The notes under the pieces were generated by a model. It did not search any database, was not told the DNA's origin, and saw nothing but the letters and a program-made list of their open reading frames with translations. The position numbers and the translations under genes are program-made. From Chloroflexota bacterium (GTDB lineage: Bacteria; Chloroflexota; Anaerolineae; UBA1429), in assembly GCA_012729455.1 (NCBI GenBank), contig JAAYDC010000017.1:1-46834 (forward strand): 46,834 nt of DNA. The letters run 5' to 3'. Positions 25,588-33,464 of the stretch are shown here, piece after piece; the stretch's first letter is position 1, and each line of letters begins with the position of its first letter.

Positions 25588-27091
25588 CGCTGGCCTCCAT
25601 CGGGCGGATCATCGATTCGATAAAGGCGATCTCGTCCTCATCCAGGCCATACTTGGCGTAAAGCTCGGCGTCGCTCCAGGGTTTGGAAAAGTCCTGCATG
25701 GGGACAAAGGAGTATGCTTCTCGTGTTATATGTTGAGACACAGCAATCTGACTCACCAAAAACCTAGCAAAGCGTGTGAGAAGATAGCTGCGCATATTCC
25801 AAGCGTCATTTTCAGTATCAAAAGCTCCTGCTATCAAGTAAGTCTCGGAACAGATGGTTTTTGGTGGTAGAAGCTCAATTGTCGATAGTACACGATACAT
25901 ACCGTTCTTGTCCGGCTTACCTGCATGCTCAGAACTGAGGTACGAGATCATAACCTTCCACTTGTTTATTAGTTCTTTGCCAGAGGTTACTTTTTCAATG
26001 GGAAATGGACCTGTACCCTTATTATATCTCAACAACAAGTCACCCTTTTCTGGCCGCACATTTGTCGCCAACCCAAATGGCTTTCTTGCTGATACTATCT
26101 TGTCCATAGTTACAGGCTGTGTTTTGAGAACTTTTCTAATAATGTTTTCCGCCATTGGATGCCGGATAAAAGTATCAAACTCATTAAGTTCTTTACATAC
26201 CGTAACGCTATTATTGTTGAATATACTAGTAAATTCACACAAACCCCGATGATCTCGATCCCATAGAAAATAGCAAATGCCCCCAGCTACATCAACGCCA
26301 GGGAAGCAATCTGTAGAATTAGGATAGTCTACAAGAGCGCGTATCCGGTTATCATTAAGCATTGCGGTTCTGAATGCACGGAGGCCTTTGCCACCTGAAT
26401 ACCATCTAGCAGGTATAATAAACGAAATAAAACGAGGCTTTAACTTCATAGACTGCTCAACAAATAGTTGGTATATTGGTTTAGCGCTTGCCTTATTCCC
26501 CCCATCGCTCAGCTGGTACGGCGGGTTGCCGATGATCACATCAAACTTCATATCAAAAATCCTCTCGGGGTGTACGGTGTGTAAAAAGGCATAGGCGTGG
26601 CTCTCGAGCTCCTCGGGGCGGTCGTACTGGCTTTGCGAGGCCCCGCAGAACACGCAGCGGCCATCCAGCCACTGGTGCGGCTGGCGCTGGTAGTGGATAT
26701 TGCCCTCGGCGTTCTCAAAGGCCGAAAGGCTATAGATGCTGTTGGGGTACTTGCTGCCATACAGGGTGCGGCGCGTCATCAGCGAGGTGATCTCGGTGAT
26801 GGCGATGCCGTACAGCTGGCGCTGAAAGATATGGTCGACGCGTTCTTGCAGATCGGGGATGGTATCCTCAAGGCCTACGATCAGGCGCTTGGCGATCTCG
26901 CGCAAAAAGACGCCCGTCTTGGTGGCGGGGTCTAAAAAGGTGGTCTCGGGGCTGCGAAAGAGCTCGGGCGGCAAGAGGTCGAGCATGTCGTTAACCACTT
27001 TGGGCGGGGTAAAGACCTCGTCGCTGGAGAGGTTGGCCAGGCACGAGAGCACGTCGGGGTTGTAGGCGATGCGCGGCGCAGCCATACTCAT
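25580..27091 (-). CDS. Eco57I-like N6-adenine DNA methylase with AT-rich recognition region
   Basis: 503 residues. Motif I is variant, LDPATKTGVFLREIA (about 53-67), and the catalytic NPPY is at 189-192 (FDVIIGNPPYQLSDGG). Between them lies WLDGRCVFCG, possibly half of a metal site. From about residue 204 to 450 the sequence is the likely target-recognition domain (FIIPARWYSGGKGLRAFR, SYLSSEHAGKPDKNGMYRVL). The DNA of that part (about 25740-26480) is visibly AT-rich, while both flanks are GC-rich. It lies 4 bases after the first methylase-like gene and overlaps the helicase. It predicts modification of an unknown site. Confidence 0.85.
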   Translation of the reverse strand: MSMAAPRIAYNPDVLSCLANLSSDEVFTPPKVVNDMLDLLPPELFRSPETTFLDPATKTGVFLREIAKRLIVGLEDTIPDLQERVDHIFQRQLYGIAITEITSLMTRRTLYGSKYPNSIYSLSAFENAEGNIHYQRQPHQWLDGRCVFCGASQSQYDRPEELESHAYAFLHTVHPERIFDMKFDVIIGNPPYQLSDGGNKASAKPIYQLFVEQSMKLKPRFISFIIPARWYSGGKGLRAFRTAMLNDNRIRALVDYPNSTDCFPGVDVAGGICYFLWDRDHRGLCEFTSIFNNNSVTVCKELNEFDTFIRHPMAENIIRKVLKTQPVTMDKIVSARKPFGLATNVRPEKGDLLLRYNKGTGPFPIEKVTSGKELINKWKVMISYLSSEHAGKPDKNGMYRVLSTIELLPPKTICSETYLIAGAFDTENDAWNMRSYLLTRFARFLVSQIAVSQHITREAYSFVPMQDFSKPWSDAELYAKYGLDEDEIAFIESMIRPMEASDD

Positions 27092-27094
27092 CTC

Positions 27095-27835
27095 TTAGGC
27101 CTCCTCGGGGGCGATGATCTCTAGGTAATGCACCACCTTGAACTCGGCCACGCGGCGCCCCTCGCTATCGTCGGCGGTGTCAGCAGGCTCGGGCGTGCCA
27201 AACAGGCTCAGCTGAGTCTCGGCGGGCGCGGCCCTCTCCAGCTGCGGGCCCGGGTCGGGCGTGACGGCGGGCGGGTTCAGGAGCTCGGCAAGGGTCCAGT
27301 CGGTGCGTTTGATGCGGCGGCCTGCCAGGTGCGCTCCCCAGTGCGAAAAGACCAGGGGCTGCCCGCGGCTATCCAGCAGGCTGAGGGCATCGCCGCACAG
27401 GATGTTGCGCTCCAGCACATAGCGCACAACCGCGCGGCATGCCTCGGTGGCCTCTTTTTTGTTGTTGGCGCTGTATTGCGTATTCCAGGTGTCGTACAAG
27501 CGTGACCGGCACTCGGCGGCGTTATCCTCCAGCAGCTCGACGCCGTACACGCTCATGACGGCAATCACCGACCAGAACTCGAAATCGGCGCGCCGGCGCA
27601 CGCCGCCATAGCGCTTTTTGACCACATCCAGCTTGCGCTGCAGGATCGGCACCAGAAAGTTGCCCGTGCCGCAGGCCGGCTCGAGAAAGAGGCTGTCGAT
27701 GCGTTCGGTCTGCAGCTTTACCAGGTCCAGCATGGCGTTGACCTCGCGCTCGGCGGTAAAGACCTCGCCGTGCTCGGCAACACGTGCTTTGGATTTGACC
27801 TGCGGGTTCATCGGTTCGCTTTTCTCGGGGCACAT
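27095..27835 (-). CDS. DNA-methylase-like SAM-binding protein without NPPY
   Basis: 246 residues. SLFLEPACGTGNFLVPIL (about 49-66) is a textbook motif I of N6-adenine DNA methylases, preceded by a conserved GEVFTAEREVNAMLDLV segment. The protein then ends with no NPPY/DPPY catalytic motif, so it may bind SAM or act only together with the next gene product, which has NPPY. Pro-rich residues near 195-225 form a linker. The promoter lies at 27879-27907. M9 (27811) is an alternative start. A decayed copy of its 5' end is found 3.4 kb upstream. Confidence 0.75.
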   Translation of the reverse strand: MCPEKSEPMNPQVKSKARVAEHGEVFTAEREVNAMLDLVKLQTERIDSLFLEPACGTGNFLVPILQRKLDVVKKRYGGVRRRADFEFWSVIAVMSVYGVELLEDNAAECRSRLYDTWNTQYSANNKKEATEACRAVVRYVLERNILCGDALSLLDSRGQPLVFSHWGAHLAGRRIKRTDWTLAELLNPPAVTPDPGPQLERAAPAETQLSLFGTPEPADTADDSEGRRVAEFKVVHYLEIIAPEEA

Positions 27836-27985
27836 CCGCGTGGTAGGGTGCGGGTGTGTTTGATACCTAGCTGAACAGACGTTATCCCACTGTTAACATT
27901 TTGTCAACCTTTGTTATTAGCCACCCCCGCTCTTTCTGCTGCGCTATCCTAACCCTCACAATGTAGGAGAAATTGCAGACGCTTT
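27664..27985. repeat. Left copy of long direct repeat flanking the 28-31 kb cassette
   Basis: This segment covers the 5' end of the methylase-like gene, its promoter and the leader beyond it. It matches 31132-31420 in the same orientation. Clear shared blocks are GACCTGGTxAAGCTGCAGACC, CGCATCGACAGCCTCTTT, TTTTCTCGGGGCACATCC and GCTCTTTCTGCT (read on the appropriate strands). The likeness is imperfect, with indels, so the duplication is not recent or came from a diverged relative. Confidence 0.65.
27879..27907 (-). promoter_or_regulatory. Promoter of the restriction-like operon
   Basis: On the minus strand TTGACA (27902-27907), 17 bases, then TAACGT (27879-27884), with the expected start near 27872, about 37 bases before the first ATG. 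The region from here to about 27985 is duplicated at 31.33-31.42 kb. Confidence 0.55.
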
Positions 27986-28020
27986 TATGCTGAAAGCCGT
28001 ATGATAATGAGTGTTAAGGC

Positions 28021-29778
28021 TCATCCTCTCCAATTCGGATTGAACGCCGAGATATTGCTGCCGTCCAATGAAAGCATTCGGTAGTAATTAACCGTGTACG
28101 TCTCCTCGTTTACCTTTTCGTGGCCGGTCATACTCATCGCGTGGAATTCCGGCAGATCCAACACTACCCCGTTGGTATCCCACGAGAAGAACCCCTCGGC
28201 TCCTGCCTGCTTCATCCGCCGTGCGATTCCCGGATATTCATGCGGCGACACGGTATGCTCCCAGGGGAATGCCGCATAGAATTTCACCCCGTATTTTTTA
28301 CAGATCGGCAGGTATTGCGGGATTCCGTCGAGAACCCTGTCCACATCCGTGTCGTGATTCCGCTTGATGATATAGTCACGACCAAGCTTTTCTTTATACC
28401 GTGCCAGATCGATGGTGCCGTCCTCACGCAGGCAGCCCTCCAGATCCTCAAAGGTCTCCATATTGCTCTGCAGGATTTCGTCGATCAGCCCCTCTCTCGC
28501 CCAGGTTTCCACATCGAGCCCGAAATGCCTGGCGGTTTCCGGCGTGTATTCCGACACCACATTGATCTGCATGCGTTTTCCGGCCGCTTCATCTAGCGCC
28601 GCCCGGAGCTTGCGCATGAACTCTGTCATGAACTCGCACCAGATGCCGTTTAAACGGTCGTCCTTGACAGGCAGGACAAAGGGATCCACGCCCGGATGCC
28701 TTTCCTCAAAGCGCCGTATGACCGGTTCCTCGAACGCGATGTGCAGTCCCCGATGCCAAAGCAGCGTAAACCCGTCAAAGCCGTATTGCACATACTCTTT
28801 CAGCGTGTCGATCACATACGTCTGCACTTGCTCAAAGGCATAGGAGCAAACCTTGACCGTGCTGCCGTCGCGCATGACGGCGTAATACTCGGGATGATGA
28901 TTCGCAAAAGCCAGCTGAAACGCCGGACTCGTAAACGGCGTCTGAAAGCTCGCGACGCTCATGCGGTTCGCCGCGTAGACTCGAATGCCGTGCCGGTGCA
29001 GAAAGTCAATCCTCAGGGCATAAGCCTTCTCACGGTTTTCGTAAAAGAGCCGGTTTCCCCGCAGGTTGCATTCCGCCGACACCGTCAGAAGCGCCGCGTC
29101 CTCGTCGTCGGTGGACGTGAGGAATGCCTCGTTATCGATGTCTCCCGAAATCTCCATCGAGAGCTCTGATATATCCGTACCGCACAGCGGCATCTCTTTT
29201 ACAAGCAGCTTTTCGGAATCCACAGACTGGTCAAAGGTGTTGCGGTCGCCGTCCACATGCCCGTGGATGCACGCGGTCGCCGATGTATCATGATACGCCA
29301 GGTATTCGGCTGTTTCCTCCTCCGTCATCGGCACGCAACGAATCCACAGCAGGCAGCAGGCGTTTCGTACCAGTTCAATGCGCGCCGGCTTGGATAGGAT
29401 GATGTCTTCGCCCGTCAGATCGGCGCTTTTCCAGTAGAACTCTTCTGCAAATTCCGTCGGGCACCATCTGTGCCGATGTTCGCGGAACGGCGATCTCAGC
29501 CCCGTAAAGCCTTCGTCTCCCGTCAGCTTCAAGTACATGTAGTTTTCGCTGCGCAGATTCAGCACCGCTACGAATATCTTGTGCCAGCCCCGCAGCCCGA
29601 GCTTGAACCTGATATCCTCTGGCGATGTCAGTTCGCCCGCCGCAAGAGCCGTGCCCTGCACCTCTCCCGTCTCATACGGCATCGCGAGCCACCTCGTTCT
29701 ACTCCCCCTTGGGGATACCGCGTCGGGCTTGGCCACAATCTCATCAAGTCTGCTGAAAACGATGTCTCTCGTTTCCAT
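28021..29778 (-). CDS. Glycoside-hydrolase-like TIM-barrel protein, uncharacterised
   Basis: 585 residues, no signal peptide. Residues about 1-150 look like a beta-rich accessory domain. From about 245 a barrel-like domain follows: IDFLHRHGIRVYAANRMSVA, YVQYGFDGFTLLWHRGLHIA, VEPVIRR-type helix, YGVKFYAAFPWEHTVSPHEY and GAEGFFSWDTNGV. This resembles GHL10/DUF187-type putative glycosidases, but I cannot name a family or point to the acid residues. The ATG has GAGGAGAAATGTA upstream. Codon use is less GC-biased than the neighbours. It sits with a broken glycosyltransferase gene between two direct repeats, so it is probably imported. Confidence 0.6.
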   Translation of the reverse strand: METRDIVFSRLDEIVAKPDAVSPRGSRTRWLAMPYETGEVQGTALAAGELTSPEDIRFKLGLRGWHKIFVAVLNLRSENYMYLKLTGDEGFTGLRSPFREHRHRWCPTEFAEEFYWKSADLTGEDIILSKPARIELVRNACCLLWIRCVPMTEEETAEYLAYHDTSATACIHGHVDGDRNTFDQSVDSEKLLVKEMPLCGTDISELSMEISGDIDNEAFLTSTDDEDAALLTVSAECNLRGNRLFYENREKAYALRIDFLHRHGIRVYAANRMSVASFQTPFTSPAFQLAFANHHPEYYAVMRDGSTVKVCSYAFEQVQTYVIDTLKEYVQYGFDGFTLLWHRGLHIAFEEPVIRRFEERHPGVDPFVLPVKDDRLNGIWCEFMTEFMRKLRAALDEAAGKRMQINVVSEYTPETARHFGLDVETWAREGLIDEILQSNMETFEDLEGCLREDGTIDLARYKEKLGRDYIIKRNHDTDVDRVLDGIPQYLPICKKYGVKFYAAFPWEHTVSPHEYPGIARRMKQAGAEGFFSWDTNGVVLDLPEFHAMSMTGHEKVNEETYTVNYYRMLSLDGSNISAFNPNWRG

Positions 29779-29856
29779 TACATTTCTCCTCGTAGAAAAG
29801 TTCGTTTTCCTGCCTTCAGCATTTATCTGATACCAGGGGTATCAGCACCACCAGTG

Positions 29857-31069
29857 TTACAAACCGGACTTGTCCATCGCTTTTTTGATCAATCTCACAG
29901 CTTCCTCTACACCTCTTTCTTCTCTGATTTTAGCAGAGAGCAAGTCCACGTTCTTTTTCTTTTCCTCATAAGTGCTTTTCATTTCCAATAATGCTTCTCG
30001 TATTGAACTGGAGCACAAATCTTGATTTTAGAGGCTTTGTCGCAACATTAATATCGTACAGTTGCCTGGCAAATCCCATTTGGTCCAGAATATGCGGCAC
30101 TGGAATGGACGGAATACCATAAATGATTGAAGCTGCTGAAGTACCAAACCCGCAGTGATGAATGACAAACAGACACTGCCTGAAAAGAAAGCTATGCGGA
30201 ACACTTCCGCATGAAATCATTGTTTGTGGTAACTCATAAGCCTGGAGTGTCTTCTGAAACCCTTGGATAATGGCTCGATATCCCAGTTCATCAAAAGCAC
30301 TCACAAACATATCCAGTTTTTCTTTATTAGATTCTGCTTCAAATGACATCGCTCCGAGAGAAAGAAGTATTGGTTTTTCTCCGCCTGCAAGAAAAGCAGC
30401 CAGCTTTTCGTCGGGTATATATTCTTTTTCATCATCGTACCAATAGCCGGTCAAAACGTGATGCGCTTCCCAATATGGATTTCGCTCTAAAACATACTTG
30501 CTGATAGGAATCAAATTCAGTTTACGGGAAATAATTTCGTCGGAAGATTGAAGCGGTTTCAATCCATATACCCGCCTGATTTTGTTATATGGTTTGGCCG
30601 TTTGTTTTCCGATTATCCTGCCAATCAGCTTATTCCAAAAGGTTTGAGGCTTTAGTTTTTCGGCGATCATCTCTTTCTGCAAAGTCACATTAACCGTAGG
30701 AATTCCAAGGACTTGAGCCTCTGTTGCACCCATTTGACTATGGCTTACAACGATTAAATCCTTGCCCTTGCATACATTGTAAATTTCGTTTGTTGAATTA
30801 TGAATCATTTTGAAAACGAAATTCATCATTCTGAGCATACTTAATACAGGATTTGAGGTTTTCCCTCTGATAATGGCCGCCTCTTGTTCGATATCAATAT
30901 CCGGACCAATCGGCTCAAAATGAATATTGGAATCCTCAACTAATTTTCTCCAACAGGAGTGTGAGCCAAGTGTTACGTCATATCCGTTTCTGATAAGTTC
31001 TTCAGATAAAAAAATATATGGCTGAATATCACCTCTTGTACCCATTGTAAACATAGCAATCTTGTTCAT
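29857..31069 (-). pseudogene. MGT/UGT-type glycosyltransferase with C-terminal frameshift
   Basis: The intact part gives 367 codons: MNKIAMFTMGTRGDIQPYIF is the GT-B N-terminus, and SLGAMSFEA, CGSVPHSFLF and HHCGFGTSAASIIYGIPSI form the UDP-sugar-binding C-terminal half. Near 30017-30024 the frame slips. The displaced frame continues with DLCSSSIREALLEM, then SAKIREERGVEEAVRLIKKA, to a TAA at 29857-29859, which is the normal end of this family. One extra A, or two lost, explains it. The present frame stops early at 29966. It may be a true mutation or a sequencing error. GAGGAG precedes the ATG. The DNA is markedly AT-rich and Clostridia-like. Confidence 0.8.
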
Positions 31070-31131
31070 TATCAGCTCCTCTATATCTAGATTGCCTGCT
31101 AATTACGATTCGTTGCTGCGTTACTTACCTG

Positions 31132-31290
31132 TGACATCCTCTGCGCAAGCCGCCTCGTAAAAGAGGCTGTCGATGCGTTAGGTCTGCAGCTTGACCAGGT
31201 CCGCACGGGGCTGACCTCGTGCTCGGCAACACGTGCTTGCGATTTGACCTGCGGGTGTGGGTTCATCGGTTCGGTTTTCTCGGGGCACAT
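31132..31290 (-). pseudogene. Decayed 5' copy of the methylase-like gene
   Basis: The minus-strand reading begins MCPEKTEPMNPHPQVKSQAR, nearly the same as the intact gene at 27835 (MCPEKSEPMNPQVKSKAR). A deletion of about 30 bases and frame changes follow. In DNA the likeness continues through the codons for LVKLQTERIDSLF and into the start of motif I near 31132. It cannot make a methylase. A promoter-like CTGACA, 17 bases, TAATAT survives upstream (31331-31359, minus strand). Confidence 0.8.
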
Positions 31291-31420
31291 CCACGTGGTA
31301 TGGTGCGGATGCGTTTGATGCCTCGCCTGGATATTATCAAAAAACTACCAGCTTGTCAGCGTTTCCTCTTGCCCTTCTTCGCTCTTTCTGCTAGGCTATT
31401 CGTAGCCTCACAGTTAGGAG
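31132..31420. repeat. Right copy of long direct repeat flanking the 28-31 kb cassette
   Basis: This copy carries the methylase remnant, its promoter and the leader up to the ribosome-binding site of the zinc-ribbon gene (ending CTCACAGTTAGGAGGACG). The left copy ends CCTCACAATGTAGGAGAAA. Together the copies suggest an ancestral order of methylase (minus) and zinc-ribbon gene (plus) sharing one divergent promoter region, later split by the cassette. Confidence 0.65.
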
Positions 31421-31427
31421 GACGCGC

Positions 31428-32207
31428 ATGTTCTGTACCCAATGCGGCAATCCCATCACCGCGCAGTACCGCTTTTGCGGTAGCTGCGGCGCCCGGCTGG
31501 CACAGCCGCAGCCACAACCACAACCACTACCGCAGCGACAACCACAGTCACAACAACTGCCGCAGCCGCAGCCACAGCGACAACCACAACCGCAGCCACA
31601 GCGACAACCACAACCCACCGTACACCCCGCAGTAGCGGCAGCGGCGGCACGGCGGGAGGCAGCGATGCAGGCTCAGCAGCAGGCAGCGGCGCAGGCGCAG
31701 AGCCGCCGGGCATCGGGCGAGACGCCTTATTGGGTACTGCGCTGTACCCGGCAGGACAGTTTTTTCAAGGCAACCGAGATGGCACTGGTCTTTTTCTCCG
31801 ACCAGCTGGTGGTGGCGACGCTCAGCAACGAGCTGCACAAGCGCTTTATCGCCCAAAAGGATATTGAAAACAAGGCCACCGGCCGCGGATTCATCCGCGG
31901 CGGATGGAACAAGGTGGCTGGCTGGATGATCTATCACCAGAGCTATATGCGCGCCACGGTTGAGGAAGTCCTGGCGGATGACCCCAACAACCTTGCCGTG
32001 CCCTATCGCGCCATCCAGGAGCTCAGGTTTGAGGCTTTTCGTCAGGAGAGCGACGATGATGGCACTACCACCTACGGCGGCAAGCTGCACCTTACGTTAG
32101 TGGGCCAGGGCAAGGTCAAATACACGCATCGGCAAGAGCACGAAGGTCGCATCCAAAACCTGCTGTTCAGTCTGCTCGGCCCCAGGCTGGTCTATAAGAA
32201 GCGTTAG
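31428..32207 (+). CDS. Zinc-ribbon protein with Pro/Gln repeat linker and PH-like domain
   Basis: 259 residues. Residues 3-22 are a zinc ribbon, CTQCG ... CGSCG. Residues about 26-63 are a low-complexity PQPQ/RQPQ stretch, followed by an Ala/Gln-rich helix to about 95. The C-terminal 160 residues (YWVLRCTRQDSFFKATEMAL, VPYRAIQELRFEAF, GGKLHLTLVGQGKVKYTHR) look like a bacterial PH-like beta domain. Function is unknown; zinc-ribbon proteins of this plan are often membrane- or complex-associated. The start has GTTAGGAGGACGCGC. A related protein lies at 34471. Confidence 0.7.
   Translation: MFCTQCGNPITAQYRFCGSCGARLAQPQPQPQPLPQRQPQSQQLPQPQPQRQPQPQPQRQPQPTVHPAVAAAAARREAAMQAQQQAAAQAQSRRASGETPYWVLRCTRQDSFFKATEMALVFFSDQLVVATLSNELHKRFIAQKDIENKATGRGFIRGGWNKVAGWMIYHQSYMRATVEEVLADDPNNLAVPYRAIQELRFEAFRQESDDDGTTTYGGKLHLTLVGQGKVKYTHRQEHEGRIQNLLFSLLGPRLVYKKR
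31501..31620 (+). repeat. Low-complexity CARCCR coding repeat
   Basis: About 120 bases built from CAACCA, CAGCCA and CAGCGA hexamers encode the Pro/Gln/Arg linker of the zinc-ribbon protein. Such tracts vary in length by slippage. There are no spacers, so it is not a CRISPR array. Confidence 0.85.
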
Positions 32208-32208
32208 C

Positions 32209-33240
32209 TTAATCTGCCGTGAATAAAAACGCGCGGCAGAAGATATAGACAACATACATACCAACAAACACATAAGCGCCTGCCCGAGCGATGCGCCCCT
32301 TGCGCCACAAGAGCCACCCCAGCAATGCTGCGCCGGTGAGGGTCTCCCACGGCAGGTCCCACCAGACTAGCGGCTTGGGCACATAGTAGCGAGAGACCAG
32401 CGCCCCCAGCCCGATCGCCACCAGCGGGTTGGTGATGTTGGAGCCCACCAGGGTGCCCATCGAGATGCCGTGCGCCTTGTTGCGTGCTCCGGCCAGGGCG
32501 GTGGTCAACTCGGGCAGAGCAGATGCCAATCCCAGCGTCGCTACCCCCAATAACGATCCGCCCACACCCGTCACTAGAACGACGCGCTCTGTCACAGAAA
32601 GTACCGCCTGGGCTGCCAACACAGTCGCGACCATTGCCAAGATAGCCACCCCCAGAGCCAGCCAGGCTTGGCGGTTGGTCTGTATCTCGCTCACCGCCTC
32701 TGGCTCGGATGGCCGGGAATCGCCGGTACCGAAAAAGCGCCGCTCGTCTTTATACAGATACCAGGTATACGCCACGAAGCTGCCCACCAGGATGGCGCCA
32801 TCCAGACGCGAGTAGATACCATCGAATCCCAAGATCAGGCACATCAGGGTGGTGCCGATCATCGGTAGCATGCTTTTGATGAGAAAATAGCGCCGAAAGT
32901 AGAGCGAGCCGGCTACCAGCACCACCAGCCCCATCACAAGGGTCTGCTGCACTACATCCGAGCCGATGTTGGCGCCTAGCACGATCGACGAACCGACCTT
33001 GAAGTCGAGTGTACCGCGCAAAATGCCTGCCGAGGCCGTCAGATGGGCGGTGATCTCAGGTATAGAGGTCGCCAGTGAAAGCACCGTCATGCCCATGAAG
33101 GTGGCGGAAAGGTGCAGGTATTCGGCCAAGCCCACCATCTTGCGAACCGCGGTGTTGGCGGCTAGTACGAGGATCACCAGTGCCGCCAGGGCGGCCGCGA
33201 TGGCATAGGGCAGAGCCAGGGAATCGAGTAGTTGTGACAT
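32209..33240 (-). CDS. CaCA-family cation (Na+/Ca2+ type) exchanger
   Basis: 343 residues, about ten membrane helices in two inverted halves. The alpha-1 repeat reads TVLSLATSIPEITAHL with GANIGSDV, and alpha-2 reads TLGLASALPELTTALAGARN with GTLVGSNITNP. These are the ion-binding motifs of YrbG-like exchangers. A charged loop (DERRFFGTGDSRPSEPEAV) separates the halves. ATG 33240 is chosen because AGGAGAAAACTA lies directly upstream and the ORF beyond it runs through a terminator hairpin. Expression is probably controlled by the structured leader at 33257-33421. Confidence 0.9.
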   Translation of the reverse strand: MSQLLDSLALPYAIAAALAALVILVLAANTAVRKMVGLAEYLHLSATFMGMTVLSLATSIPEITAHLTASAGILRGTLDFKVGSSIVLGANIGSDVVQQTLVMGLVVLVAGSLYFRRYFLIKSMLPMIGTTLMCLILGFDGIYSRLDGAILVGSFVAYTWYLYKDERRFFGTGDSRPSEPEAVSEIQTNRQAWLALGVAILAMVATVLAAQAVLSVTERVVLVTGVGGSLLGVATLGLASALPELTTALAGARNKAHGISMGTLVGSNITNPLVAIGLGALVSRYYVPKPLVWWDLPWETLTGAALLGWLLWRKGRIARAGAYVFVGMYVVYIFCRAFLFTAD

Positions 33241-33256
33241 TAGTTTTCTCCTGAGA

Positions 33257-33282
33257 ATAAAAAAGCGCGGGAGCACCGCGCT
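33257..33282 (-). terminator. Intrinsic terminator inside the exchanger leader
   Basis: Read on the minus strand, AGCGCGG, loop TGCTC, CCGCGCT, then TTTTTATT. The stem is a perfect 7 bp and very GC-rich. It lies 16 bases before the exchanger start codon, so it can only serve as a conditional terminator. Confidence 0.8.
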
Positions 33283-33416
33283 GAGGTGAGCGAAGCGGGG
33301 TAAAACCGACCGGCATACCAACACGGCATGCTAGGATGGGGGGCTCTGGTCTCCATAGCCCGCGACACAGCGAGCTAGACGGTATCCTTTGGATAAGATC
33401 ACGAATTCTTCCTCAG
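33281..33416 (-). promoter_or_regulatory. Candidate riboswitch/attenuator leader of the exchanger gene
   Basis: The transcript is expected to start near 33421. CTGAGG (minus strand, 33416-33411) can pair with CCTCAG (33286-33281), closing a 136-nt domain. The 3' side of that helix shares two bases with the terminator's 5' arm, the usual mutually exclusive layout. Inside are GGGCT/AGCCC (33361-33341) and a GCAT/ATGC hairpin near 33331-33313. I looked for yybP-ykoY, M-box and ydaO hallmarks and did not find them. Ligand and class are unknown. Confidence 0.5.
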
Positions 33417-33427
33417 GTAGCTAGAAA

Positions 33428-33456
33428 ATTATAGCTATATCAGGTGCGCTGGTCAA
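33428..33456 (-). promoter_or_regulatory. Promoter of the exchanger leader
   Basis: On the minus strand TTGACC (33456-33451), a 17-bp spacer and a perfect TATAAT (33433-33428). It lies directly after the ABC permease stop codon, so the exchanger is an independent transcription unit with a leader of about 180 nt. Confidence 0.7.
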
Positions 33457-33464
33457 GCGTTAGC

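Noticed and set aside
31501-31620. Repeat tract considered as a CRISPR array
   Set aside because: Units are contiguous hexamers inside a coding region, with no spacers and no cas genes.
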